Assembly (NCBI GenBank): GCA_018825725.1
Contig: JAHKBC010000289.1
Location: 1 to 9,807 of the forward strand
DNA length: 9,807 nt
Direction of reading: 5' to 3'
Source of the DNA: Candidatus Omnitrophota bacterium
GTDB lineage: Bacteria > Omnitrophota > Gorgyraeia > Gygaellales > Profunditerraquicolaceae
The stretch's first letter is position 1. Each line of letters begins with the position of its first letter. Both the position numbers and the translations under genes were made by a program. The notes under the pieces are model-generated. The model had not been told where the DNA came from and did not search any database. It worked only from the letters and a program-made list of their open reading frames with translations. Positions 1-7,595 of this stretch are shown here, piece after piece.

Positions 1-308
1 ATAAAAGCAGCTATAATATTTATATAAGATACCGGTATAAATATAAGGCTAAGCAGCATTCCACATACTTCATCAATAACAATACGCGGAGAATCTTTTT
101 GCTTAAAGATAGCTTCGGCCCTGGAAGAAGATTTTAACCCCACTGCTAAAAGCCCCAAAAGGACAATCGGATAAACTATCCCGCTATCTTTAATAGGTAT
201 ATAAACAGCTATTCCGGCTAAACTGCCGAATGTTCCGGGTATAAAGGGAAGGTAACCCACAAAAAAGAAAGTACTTAAGACCTTATAAATAAAGTTTGCG
301 CTCTTCAT
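1..308 (-). CDS. pgpA: Phosphatidylglycerophosphatase A, N-terminal part (runs off left edge)
   Basis: Membrane phosphatase that removes the terminal phosphate from phosphatidylglycerol phosphate to give phosphatidylglycerol. Translating the minus strand from the ATG at 308 gives 102 residues with no stop before the window edge. Residues 18-32 carry the family motif GYxPxxPGTxGSLxG, and residues 77-83 read IVIDEVCG, containing the conserved Asp79-Glu80 pair expected in the active site. Hydrophobic stretches at about 44-58 and 83-101 fit membrane segments. The start lies 8 bp after the pgsA stop. The only Shine-Dalgarno-like match is an AAGG about 13 nt upstream, so translation may depend on coupling with pgsA. 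PgsA makes the substrate of this enzyme, so the pair encodes two consecutive pathway steps. The identification is secure from motifs and context; the C-terminus is not visible. Confidence 0.9.
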   Translation of the reverse strand, partial: MKSANFIYKVLSTFFFVGYLPFIPGTFGSLAGIAVYIPIKDSGIVYPIVLLGLLAVGLKSSSRAEAIFKQKDSPRIVIDEVCGMLLSLIFIPVSYINIIAAF

Positions 309-316
309 AAAGGAGA

Positions 317-895
317 TTAAACCTTAGTAATGACCTTACGGTTATCCCAGAGGTATTGCAAACCCGAATACAAGGTCAGCCCTACAGTAACAAGCATTAG
401 TAAGAATATACTGTTACGGAAATATTTCTCAAGGGTAGGATTCCAGGTAGAATAGACCAGGCGCACCTCTTTTAAAACCACAAAACCTAGAATATAAAAG
501 ATGACCGCCATTTGTGAAGCAGTTTTATGTTTGCCAGCTTTAGCTGCAGACAGGACTTTGCCTTTATTCAATGCAAAAAGCCGTAAAGACGTTATCAAAA
601 TTTCCCTGGCTACGATAATTACAAACATCCAGGCCTCAATCAAGCCCAGTTGTACAAAGGCCGCGAATGCTGCCAGGACTAATATTTTATCCGCTATCGG
701 ATCCATCAGCTTTCCAAAATCGGTGATTTGATTCTTCTTCTTGGCAATTCTACCGTCAAGTATATCAGAGAGGGCTGCGCATGAAAATATAACTAAACTA
801 GCAACTTTAGCCCAGAGCCCGGATAGAGATAAAGAAAACATAAAAACAAATGTAAAAACAACCCTGAGCATAGTAATGCGATTGGCTAAATTCAT
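317..895 (-). CDS. pgsA: CDP-diacylglycerol--glycerol-3-phosphate 3-phosphatidyltransferase
   Basis: Integral membrane enzyme that transfers a phosphatidyl group from CDP-diacylglycerol to glycerol-3-phosphate, the committed step of phosphatidylglycerol synthesis. The 192-residue length is normal for the family. The CDP-alcohol phosphotransferase signature spans residues 44-69: Asp44, Asp47-Gly48, Ala51, Gly61, Asp65 and Asp69 are all present. The position that is normally Arg in DGxxAR is Lys52 here. Several hydrophobic segments (about 5-27, 30-43, 71-82, 86-108, 128-142, 162-180) support a polytopic protein. The ATG at 895 has a good AAAGGAG ribosome-binding site 6 nt upstream, lying in the 18 bp gap after rimO. 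The gene sits between rimO and pgpA in a tightly packed operon. The family call is very likely; PgsA rather than another CDP-alcohol transferase is supported by the adjacent pgpA and by the DFGKxxDPxADK context. Confidence 0.93.
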   Translation of the reverse strand: MNLANRITMLRVVFTFVFMFSLSLSGLWAKVASLVIFSCAALSDILDGRIAKKKNQITDFGKLMDPIADKILVLAAFAAFVQLGLIEAWMFVIIVAREILITSLRLFALNKGKVLSAAKAGKHKTASQMAVIFYILGFVVLKEVRLVYSTWNPTLEKYFRNSIFLLMLVTVGLTLYSGLQYLWDNRKVITKV

Positions 896-913
896 GTCTT
901 GCTCCTTTAGAAT

Positions 914-2161
914 TTATATTACGCGGCCCACCAAATCATATTCCAGGCAATCTCTAACTTCTACCCTGACCAAATCCCCCACTTTTAGCTTGTGCCCGGA
1001 CTGTACATAAACCAATCCGTCAACTTCAGGCGCATCAAACCGGCTGCGAGCTATATAATCCCCATTTTTTACTTCATCAATGATTACATCGATAATCTTG
1101 CCAAGAAATCGTGAATTAACTTCGTTAGATACATCCTGCTGAACAGACATAATCTGGCTAAAACGCTCCTGCTTTAGCTTAGCCGAAACCTGCCCCGAAA
1201 AATCATAAGCCCTAGTCCCCTCTTCCCGAGAATAAATAAAAGCTCCAAGCCTATCAAATTTAACCTCTTTGATAAACGAGAGTAATTCCTGGAATTCTTT
1301 TTTACTCTCAGAAGGAAACCCTACGATTAACGAAGTCCTGATAGCCACATGTGGAATAATCTTTCTGATTTTATCAATAAGCTCGCAAATTAATTTTCTT
1401 GAAGTCTTGCGGTTCATCATCTTTAATATGCGATTATTAATGTGCTGAATAGGAAGATCAACATATTTACATATGCGTTCCTCATCGCGGATCAACTCTA
1501 AAAGCTCTGTATCCACCCTTTCTGGATTTAGATATAACAAGCGAATCCAAGGAATATTTTTAACCTTAATCAATATCTTCCGGATTAACTCCGCAAGCCT
1601 TAACTTTCCGTATAAATCCAACCCGTATCCGGTAATATCCTGGCCGATAATGTTTAACTCGCGCACGCCCTGGTTATCCAGCAACGAAGCGCGGTTAATC
1701 GCAGAACGCATTTGGATACTGGAAAATTTACCTTTTATCTTGGGAATAATACAATAACTGCAATTATTAATGCAGCTTTCACATATTTTAAGGTAAGCAT
1801 AATGCCGAGGAGTCAAAGCATACCTTACCGGAGAATGGTTTAAAGTAACCCTACCCACCAGAGCATCAATTTCGGGAAGCTCTTTTTTCAACTCCTTGCT
1901 GTATCGCTCCACCAAGCAACCATAAACAATTATTTTCTTCAGCCTACCATTTTCCTTCAGGCTGATTAAATCCATTATCGCTTCGATTGATTCTTCTTTA
2001 GCCTCTTGAATAAACCCGCAGGTATTAACAATTCCTATCTCGGCATCCTGCATATCCGTAATCTTATGGCCCTTAAGATCTAAACTAGCAAGAATATTTT
2101 CTGAATCTACAAGATTACGCGGACACCCCAGGCTTAAAATTCCAACATTTTTAGGCTTCAT
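914..2161 (-). CDS. rimO: Ribosomal protein S12 methylthiotransferase RimO (radical SAM)
   Basis: Radical-SAM enzyme predicted to add a methylthio group to a conserved aspartate of ribosomal protein S12. The N-terminal methylthiotransferase domain has the three auxiliary-cluster cysteines Cys13 (SLGCPRN), Cys48 (NTCGF) and Cys82 (YGCL). The radical-SAM cluster CxxxCxxC is Cys130, Cys134 and Cys137 (CINNCSYC). A TRAM domain occupies about 348-415, with the RimO-like stretch RSRFDAPEVDGLVYV near 372-386. SLGCPRNLVDSE at the N-terminus and this TRAM stretch favour RimO over the tRNA enzymes MiaB and MtaB. At 415 residues it is slightly short for RimO, which is usually about 430-440; the linker between the first two domains (about 103-122) appears compact. 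An additional Cys127 lies three residues before the cluster. The ATG overlaps the stop of the upstream rodZ-like gene by 4 bp (ATGA), with an AAGG about 8 nt upstream, suggesting translational coupling. Confidence 0.93.
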   Translation of the reverse strand: MKPKNVGILSLGCPRNLVDSENILASLDLKGHKITDMQDAEIGIVNTCGFIQEAKEESIEAIMDLISLKENGRLKKIIVYGCLVERYSKELKKELPEIDALVGRVTLNHSPVRYALTPRHYAYLKICESCINNCSYCIIPKIKGKFSSIQMRSAINRASLLDNQGVRELNIIGQDITGYGLDLYGKLRLAELIRKILIKVKNIPWIRLLYLNPERVDTELLELIRDEERICKYVDLPIQHINNRILKMMNRKTSRKLICELIDKIRKIIPHVAIRTSLIVGFPSESKKEFQELLSFIKEVKFDRLGAFIYSREEGTRAYDFSGQVSAKLKQERFSQIMSVQQDVSNEVNSRFLGKIIDVIIDEVKNGDYIARSRFDAPEVDGLVYVQSGHKLKVGDLVRVEVRDCLEYDLVGRVI

Positions 2162-2976
2162 CGAGAAACCTTCAAACCATCTTTGGTTATAATAATACCT
2201 TTAATCACCTGCCCTCTCTTGCCTAGAGACTGCAATGTTTCGCCATTAACCTCCAAACTAACTCCACCGGCATTACCCAGCGAAAGTTCTATTTTTTCCC
2301 TGGCCTGCCAGCTCTCAAAGGTATCTTTTTTGAGGATATTCCTTAAAATAAGCGAACCATCAATTCTTAATTCCACGTAACAATCTTCCTTAACCCGCAT
2401 ACCGAGCCTGATTCCGGATACAGTTTTTAGCGTTTGAGGCGTTACAAAAGCTTCCTTAGGCTTAACCGCAGACATTGTTCCGGATGATTTCCTGACAACT
2501 TTTTTTAAAGTCTTTTTAGGAATAGGATTCTGCGTTTTTTGAATAACTTCCCGGGTTGATGATGAAATACGAATCTTCTTTAGTCCTATCTTTACCGTAA
2601 AAAATAAAAGTATTACAATAACTAACACAGCTAAAAAAACAAAAATCTTCTTTAGTTTCTTTGGCCTACCCAGCCCGGCTATCTTAATATTGGTTCCCTC
2701 GCTAGGTAGGGCTTTTCTCCCTGACCCCTCCTCGGGAATATAAATTTTTGTAGGATTATCCTTGTAATCCGGAATAAAATCCTTAGTATTAAGCCCAAGA
2801 TAGTTACAGTAGATCTTAATAAACCCTTTAATGTATACCGGATTAACATTTAGAAAACTATCCGATTCAATGGCCTGTAGGATATTTAAATGAATCTTAG
2901 TCCCCTTCTGCACATCGTTGAGGCTCAAACCTCGTTGCAGGCGTATTTTCTTTAATTGGGAGCCAACCTGTTCCAT
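2158..2976 (-). CDS. rodZ: RodZ-like cytoskeletal/cell-shape protein (HTH, one TM, DUF4115)
   Basis: Bitopic membrane protein of the RodZ family, which links MreB filaments to the cell-wall elongation machinery. Residues 4-70 form an N-terminal helix-turn-helix of the HTH_25 type (QLKKIRLQRGLSLNDVQKGT, then the YIKGFIKIYCNYLGL helix). A linker follows, then a basic stretch at 105-110 and a single transmembrane helix at about 110-130. A lysine-rich periplasmic linker covers about 131-180. Residues about 186-262 match the RodZ C-terminal DUF4115 domain: a Tyr-Val-Glu-Leu strand, IDGSLI, a conserved Trp223, and GNAGGVSLEVNG followed by LGKRGQV. The 272-residue length is within the family range. 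The ATG at 2976 is 3 bp after the ftsK stop, and its AAAGGAG ribosome-binding site lies inside the end of ftsK. A soluble repressor is unlikely given the TM segment and DUF4115. The symbol is given by domain architecture. Confidence 0.87.
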   Translation of the reverse strand: MEQVGSQLKKIRLQRGLSLNDVQKGTKIHLNILQAIESDSFLNVNPVYIKGFIKIYCNYLGLNTKDFIPDYKDNPTKIYIPEEGSGRKALPSEGTNIKIAGLGRPKKLKKIFVFLAVLVIVILLFFTVKIGLKKIRISSSTREVIQKTQNPIPKKTLKKVVRKSSGTMSAVKPKEAFVTPQTLKTVSGIRLGMRVKEDCYVELRIDGSLILRNILKKDTFESWQAREKIELSLGNAGGVSLEVNGETLQSLGKRGQVIKGIIITKDGLKVSR

Positions 2977-2979
2977 TGT

Positions 2980-5160
2980 CTACTCTCCTTTTACAATATC
3001 TTTTTCCAACCAGGCCTTACGGTCAACCAGAATTTTACGTGGCTTGCTACCTTCAAAAGGCCCAACCAAACCTTCCTGCTCCATAACATCAATGATCCTG
3101 GCGGCGCGGGTATAACCTAAGCGCATCCGGCGCTGCAAAATAGAAACCGAAGCCTGATTACTCTCCATAATAATACATACTGCTTCATCATAAAGATCGT
3201 CCTTCTCCCCGTTTGACAAAACCGAATGCTGCTGTTCCTTAAGTATCTTATCGTTATAAACCGGTTCAGCCTGAGTCTTTATAAAATCCACTACCCTCTC
3301 TATTTCATTATCCATAACCAGGGTAGCTTGAGCGCGCAAGAGTTTAGCATCCTGAGGCTTCAAAAAAAGCATGTCTCCTTTGCCTAAAAGCTTATCTGCT
3401 CCATTCATATCCAAAACAGTCCGGGAATCCACCTTGGAGGCAACCTTAAAAGATATCCTTGCCGGCAAATTTGCCTTAATAACACCGGTAATTACGTTTA
3501 CCGAAGGCCTCTGAGTAGCCAATATCAGATGGATTCCTACTGCGCGCGATAACTGCGCCAGCCGGGTAATGGCGCTCTCCACCTGTTCACGAACAATCAT
3601 CATAAGGTCAGCAAACTCATCAATAATTACTACAATGTAAGGCAGAAGTTCTTTTTTCTGGTTATAGGCCTCAATGTTACGCACGCCAAGTTCTGCCAAA
3701 AGCCTATAGCGCTCCTCCATTTCATTAACCACCCAATTCAGGGCAACCGCGGCCTTTTTGGCTTCAGTGACTACCGGGCATAATAAATGCGGCAGTCCGT
3801 TAAAAGGCGCTAATTCAACCATCTTAGGGTCAATCATCAGGAATTTAAGTTCATCAGGGCTAGCTTTGTACAATAATGAAACAATGAGAGAATTAACACA
3901 AACAGTCTTTCCGGAACCGGTTGTGCCTGCTATCAAAAGATGCGGCATCTGTCCTAAATCTGCAATGACTGCCTGCCCGGAGATATCCTTACCTAATGTC
4001 AGAGGAAGTTTAGCGTCTGATTTCTGGAACTCCTGGGATGCTAAGACCTCTTTTAAGTAAACAAAGGTGCTCTGCGAATTCGGAACCTCTACCCCCACCT
4101 TACCTTTTCCCGGAATAGGGGCAACGATTCTTACTGACTGGGCTTTCATTGCCAAAGCAATATCATCATTCAATGCTACAATACGGTTTAACTTTACTCC
4201 CGGAGCAGGCTCTAATTCGTAACGGGTGATATTCGGGCCGCGCTCAATGTCCGTAACTTTCACCGATATATTAAAATCTCCCAGCGTATCCTCTAAAATT
4301 CTTGCATTATTAGCTAAATCATCTTTTATCTGCCTGGCCTCCAAAGGAGGCGGCGAATCCAATAGATCCAATGAAGGAAGCTGATAGGTTCCGGACTTCA
4401 GATTAACAGTCTTGGGCTTTGAATCAACAATCTCCTTAGGTTCCTGGCTTTTTATGTTAACTTTGGATTTAAAAAGCGGAATCTCCAGTTTAAATTTTTC
4501 TTTCAAAACAGGCTCTTCATTATTTATTTTAGGCGACCTTGCCATATTTTTTTCTCTATCCACGATAAAAGGCTTCTGTGTTTTCTTTCCCTTACTTAAG
4601 GGTCTCTTAAAGAAAGAGAATAATCCTTCCCAAACCAACTGGAACCTTTCAATAATTCCTGAAGCTGCCGTGGACACTAATATTTCACTGGTTAGGGCAA
4701 AGGAGAGGATAATCAGGGTGATGAACAATATATAACCACCGAGTTTACCGAAATAGATGGAGATAAAATTAGCGATATTAAAACCGAAGAATCCGGCGTA
4801 GCGAAAACTGACAGCGCCAGCCAGGGGTAGAATTCCCACCAGCGAGCTTGCCGATAAAACCAAAATTGCAATACCGATTATCTTAGGAATGCTAAAATAC
4901 GGACTCTTCTGCCTGAACAGGTTCATCCCCAGCCACAATACAAAAAAGGGAAGGATAAAACTGGCCTGACCGAATAAGAAAATACTTATTCCGGACGAAT
5001 AAGCGCCGAAAGAGCGAATAAGATTCTTGGGCGGGTTATTAGGATGTGAGGTGTAAAAGGAAAGGTCGTAAGGTGTATAAGAGATAAGGCTGGCTAAAAA
5101 AATTAGCCCGGCTGCAATTAATATGACACCTTTAATCTCATTTATTCTTTTCTCTTTCAC
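2980..5160 (-). CDS. ftsK: DNA translocase FtsK/SpoIIIE
   Basis: Septum-associated ATP-driven DNA pump that moves chromosome ends apart during division. At 726 residues it has the compact FtsK/SpoIIIE layout. The N-terminal membrane domain has about four transmembrane helices (roughly 11-29, 56-80, 92-116, 141-163). A charged linker (about 185-280) follows, then the motor domain. Walker A is GTTGSGKT at 412-419, Walker B is VIIDEF at 511-516, and ATQRPSVNVITGVIKANLP is near 548-566. The C-terminal gamma winged-helix, the DNA-reading domain, is at about 655-712 (LQRRMRLGYTRAARIID, then GSKPRKIL). The start codon is GTG at 5160; an in-frame stop lies two codons upstream and the next in-frame ATG is at codon 79, so this start is well constrained. 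The start lies inside the end of pnp, giving a 23 bp overlap. Only a weak GAAGA-type ribosome-binding site is visible. Confidence 0.95.
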   Translation of the reverse strand: MKEKRINEIKGVILIAAGLIFLASLISYTPYDLSFYTSHPNNPPKNLIRSFGAYSSGISIFLFGQASFILPFFVLWLGMNLFRQKSPYFSIPKIIGIAILVLSASSLVGILPLAGAVSFRYAGFFGFNIANFISIYFGKLGGYILFITLIILSFALTSEILVSTAASGIIERFQLVWEGLFSFFKRPLSKGKKTQKPFIVDREKNMARSPKINNEEPVLKEKFKLEIPLFKSKVNIKSQEPKEIVDSKPKTVNLKSGTYQLPSLDLLDSPPPLEARQIKDDLANNARILEDTLGDFNISVKVTDIERGPNITRYELEPAPGVKLNRIVALNDDIALAMKAQSVRIVAPIPGKGKVGVEVPNSQSTFVYLKEVLASQEFQKSDAKLPLTLGKDISGQAVIADLGQMPHLLIAGTTGSGKTVCVNSLIVSLLYKASPDELKFLMIDPKMVELAPFNGLPHLLCPVVTEAKKAAVALNWVVNEMEERYRLLAELGVRNIEAYNQKKELLPYIVVIIDEFADLMMIVREQVESAITRLAQLSRAVGIHLILATQRPSVNVITGVIKANLPARISFKVASKVDSRTVLDMNGADKLLGKGDMLFLKPQDAKLLRAQATLVMDNEIERVVDFIKTQAEPVYNDKILKEQQHSVLSNGEKDDLYDEAVCIIMESNQASVSILQRRMRLGYTRAARIIDVMEQEGLVGPFEGSKPRKILVDRKAWLEKDIVKGE

Positions 5161-7243
5161 TCTTATTATCTTCTTCTACTTTCTTCTTGCTTAAATTAAT
5201 TCTGCCTAACTCATCTACGCCGATTACCTTAACCTTGATTTCATCTCCAAGCTTGACTACCTCATCAACGCTCTTTACAAAATGATCCGACAATTCCGAA
5301 ACATGCACCAGCCCTTCTTTGCCGGGAGCTATTTCACAAAAGGCCCCGAAGTTGGTGATTCTTTTTACCTTAGAATTATAGATTTTACCCACGACCACGT
5401 CATCGGTTATTGCCCGAATCATCTCAATGGCAGCCTGGGATTTATCGGCTTCGTTAGAAGCAATTAATACCGTCCCGTCGTCTTCTATATCTATAGTAGC
5501 CCCGGTCTGGGCAATAATCTTCTTAATAGTTTTGCCTCCCGGGCCAATTAAGCCACCGATCTTCTCAGTGTCAATTTTAAGTGTCACAATCCTGGGAGCA
5601 TAACTCGACAGCTCTTGCCGAGGAGCTTGAATCACAGCTTTAATTTTTTCTAGAATATACAACCTGGCTTCTTTAGACTGTTCAAGGCACTGCTTCAGCA
5701 ATTCTAAATCAATACCCCGGATTTTTAAATCCATCTGCACAGCGGTAATTCCGGAAACCGTACCGGCAACCTTAAAATCCATATCTCCGTAATGATCCTC
5801 TACTCCGGCAATGTCAGTAAGCACTACCGACTTATGGGTATCTTTCACCAATCCCAATGCTACCCCTGCTACCACACCCTTAATAGGTACCCCGGCATCC
5901 ATAAGTGAAAGACTGGACGCGCAAACAGTAGCCATACTTGAGGAACCATTTGATTCCAGGATTTCAGAAACAACCCTTATGGTGTAAGGAAAATCTTCTT
6001 TGCTTGGCATAACCGGCAATAGGGCCCGTTCAGCCAGGACGCCATGACCAATCTCTCTTCTACCCGGACCGCGCATAGGTGAAACCTCTCCCACACTAAA
6101 AGGAGGAAAACTGTAATGCAGCATAAATGTCTTATATCTCTCAGCCTCCAACCCCTCAATAAGCTGCTCGTCATCACCTGTTCCCAGGGTAGTCACAGCC
6201 AAGCTTTGAGTCTGGCCTCGAGTAAACAATCCCGAACCATGAGTGCGCGGCAGAACCGCAATCTCGCAGGATATAGAACGAATATCCTTAAAACCCCTGC
6301 CGTCTATGCGCGTCTGCTCATCGAGTATCTTCTTTCTTACCAGGCTTTTTTCTACTTCTTCAAAAGCCTTTTTAATCTGCTTGGCATCTAACCCATCAGC
6401 TGTAAACTTTTCTACTAGCTCTTTTACTAAAAAAGCGATTTCCTGCTCCCGACCTTCTTTTTTTCCAATAGAATAAATAGTATTAAGTTTATCCCGAGAT
6501 GCCTGTTCAATCTTTTTTAGCAGTTGGGGCTCGGTATTTTTTAAAGACACCTCAGCTTTTACCTTGCCGCACGTTTTAGCAAACTCTGTTTGAAAATGGA
6601 TAATTTCCTGAAGGCTATCATGCCCGAATTTGACCGCCTGTAAGAAAACTTCTTCAGATAATTGCTTAACTTTGGATTCCAACATTACCACCCCGTCCGA
6701 ATTTGCGGCAATTATCAAATCTAATTCTGAAGATTCTAGCTCTTTATAAGTAGGATTAATAATGAAATCTTCGCCAATCTTGCCTACGCGGCAACAGGCC
6801 AGAGGGCCATTAAAAGGAATATCTGAAATAGAGAGAACTGCAGAAGCCCCTACAACCGCGATAACATCCGGGTCGTTCTCTCCGTCACTGGAGAGAACTA
6901 TAGCCACAACCTGGACCTCATTATAAAACCCTTCGGGAAATAGCGGCCTAATTGGCCTATCAATCAAGCGGGAGGTGAGTATTTCACTCTCAGAAGGCCT
7001 GCCTTCGCGCTTAAAGAATCCTCCGGGAATTCTTCCTGCGGCATAAGCCTTCTCCTGATATTCCACCATTAGAGGAAAGTAATCCTTGCCCTCCGGCGCT
7101 TCCTTAGACATGCATGCCGTAACCAAAACAACCGTGCCGCCATAACGCACTACTACCGCGCCATTGGCCTGCTTGGCAATTTTTCCTGTTTCCAGGATTA
7201 AATCCTCTTTCCCAAATTTAATAGTTCGAGTATATTTATCAAT
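5138..7243 (-). CDS. pnp: Polynucleotide phosphorylase (PNPase), probable ATT start
   Basis: Phosphate-dependent 3'-to-5' exoribonuclease of the RNA degradosome. Read from an ATT at 7243 it has 701 residues, the usual family length. Numbered from there, the first RNase PH domain covers about 8-145 (ETGKIAKQANGAVVVRYGG, then GGFFKREG and RLIDRPIRPLFP). A helical linker follows, then the second RNase PH domain (about 320-480) with FTRGQTQ, GSSSMAT (433-439) and EDHYGDMDFK. Asp483 and Asp489 match the metal-binding pair known from E. coli PNPase. A KH domain has the GPGG loop at 567-570, an S1 domain covers about 618-686, and a short charged tail ends the protein. The first ATG/GTG/TTG candidate, GTG at 7150, would remove the conserved N-terminal strand. 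The reading frame is open and homologous upstream to the ATT, which has AGGA 6 nt before it. It overlaps ftsK by 23 bp. Confidence 0.9.
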   Translation of the reverse strand: MDKYTRTIKFGKEDLILETGKIAKQANGAVVVRYGGTVVLVTACMSKEAPEGKDYFPLMVEYQEKAYAAGRIPGGFFKREGRPSESEILTSRLIDRPIRPLFPEGFYNEVQVVAIVLSSDGENDPDVIAVVGASAVLSISDIPFNGPLACCRVGKIGEDFIINPTYKELESSELDLIIAANSDGVVMLESKVKQLSEEVFLQAVKFGHDSLQEIIHFQTEFAKTCGKVKAEVSLKNTEPQLLKKIEQASRDKLNTIYSIGKKEGREQEIAFLVKELVEKFTADGLDAKQIKKAFEEVEKSLVRKKILDEQTRIDGRGFKDIRSISCEIAVLPRTHGSGLFTRGQTQSLAVTTLGTGDDEQLIEGLEAERYKTFMLHYSFPPFSVGEVSPMRGPGRREIGHGVLAERALLPVMPSKEDFPYTIRVVSEILESNGSSSMATVCASSLSLMDAGVPIKGVVAGVALGLVKDTHKSVVLTDIAGVEDHYGDMDFKVAGTVSGITAVQMDLKIRGIDLELLKQCLEQSKEARLYILEKIKAVIQAPRQELSSYAPRIVTLKIDTEKIGGLIGPGGKTIKKIIAQTGATIDIEDDGTVLIASNEADKSQAAIEMIRAITDDVVVGKIYNSKVKRITNFGAFCEIAPGKEGLVHVSELSDHFVKSVDEVVKLGDEIKVKVIGVDELGRINLSKKKVEEDNKSEREKNK

Positions 7244-7253
7244 ACCTCTTCCT
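7241..7253 (-). promoter_or_regulatory. pnp ribosome-binding site and ATT start codon
   Basis: On the minus strand AGGAAGAGGT (7253-7244) immediately precedes ATT (7243-7241) and then GAT AAA TAT in the pnp frame. The AGGA core is 6 nt from ATT. No in-frame ATG, GTG or TTG exists between the upstream in-frame stop and the GTG at 7150. This choice decides the pnp start. It is inferred from spacing and from the extent of N-terminal homology. Confidence 0.6.
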
Positions 7254-7298
7254 ATGTTAATTATTGCTGATTGTTTTTGGCGAGGGACAAAGACGAAC

Positions 7299-7568
7299 CT
7301 ATTTCCTAAGGTTTAATTTCTCCAAGACTTGCTCGTATTTCTTAACGTCTTTTTTCTTGAGATAATCTAGTAACCTGCGCCTCTTTCCCACCATGCACAA
7401 TAGCCCTCTGCGGGAATTATGATCTTTTTTATGGCTCTTAAAATGTCCAGTAAGCGAATTTATTCTTTCGGTTAAAAGGGCAATCTGAACCTCTGAAGAA
7501 CCGGTATCTCTTGAATGCGTCTTGAAGCCTTCAATAATATTCTGTTTGTTTTTATTAGCTAAAGCCAA
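7299..7568 (-). CDS. rpsO: 30S ribosomal protein S15
   Basis: Primary 16S rRNA-binding protein of the small-subunit platform. The 89-residue length is typical. The conserved rRNA-binding face is present: [16 protein letters not shown] at 21-36, then [16 protein letters not shown] at 41-56 with His42, His46, Asp49 and Ser52, and [13 protein letters not shown] at 62-74. The start is TTG at 7568. It follows a near-perfect Shine-Dalgarno, and the frame has a TGA three codons upstream, so no alternative start is available. The second residue is Ala, as is usual for S15. It lies 55 bp upstream of pnp, the classic rpsO-pnp pairing. A near-consensus promoter sits directly upstream, so this is probably the first gene of the long operon that continues to pgpA. 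In that gap I see no strong hairpin of the kind that RNase III cuts in E. coli. Confidence 0.97.
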   Translation of the reverse strand: MALANKNKQNIIEGFKTHSRDTGSSEVQIALLTERINSLTGHFKSHKKDHNSRRGLLCMVGKRRRLLDYLKKKDVKKYEQVLEKLNLRK

Positions 7569-7574
7569 CCTACT

Positions 7575-7584
7575 TCACCTCCTT
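7575..7584 (-). promoter_or_regulatory. Near-perfect Shine-Dalgarno of rpsO
   Basis: The minus strand reads AAGGAGGTGA, an essentially full match to the 16S rRNA 3' end. The GGAGG core is 9 nt from the TTG start codon of rpsO. This strong site fixes the non-ATG start and may compensate for the weaker initiation codon. Confidence 0.9.
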
Positions 7585-7595
7585 TATTTTCATAT

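Noticed and set aside
501..1010. Plus-strand open frames opposite pgsA and the end of rimO
   Set aside because: They lie antisense to well-supported genes and have no recognisable protein features.
2158..2976. Phage-type or xenobiotic-response HTH repressor
   Set aside because: The HTH is followed by a transmembrane helix and a DUF4115 domain, which is the RodZ architecture, and the gene lies in a housekeeping operon.
5977..6177. Minus-strand reading frame inside pnp
   Set aside because: It overlaps the conserved second RNase PH domain of PNPase in another frame and shows no recognisable domain.
6116..6476. Plus-strand open frames opposite pnp
   Set aside because: They are antisense to a strongly conserved gene, have no ribosome-binding site or family features, and are best explained as shadows of pnp.
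7148..7150. GTG as the start of pnp
   Set aside because: It would delete the conserved first strand and the ETGKIAKQANGAV motif of the first RNase PH domain, which is encoded in the same open frame just upstream.
7244..7298. RNase III-type processing hairpin in the rpsO-pnp gap
   Set aside because: Reading the 55 nt gap by eye gives no stem of useful length; only a few isolated base pairs could be made.
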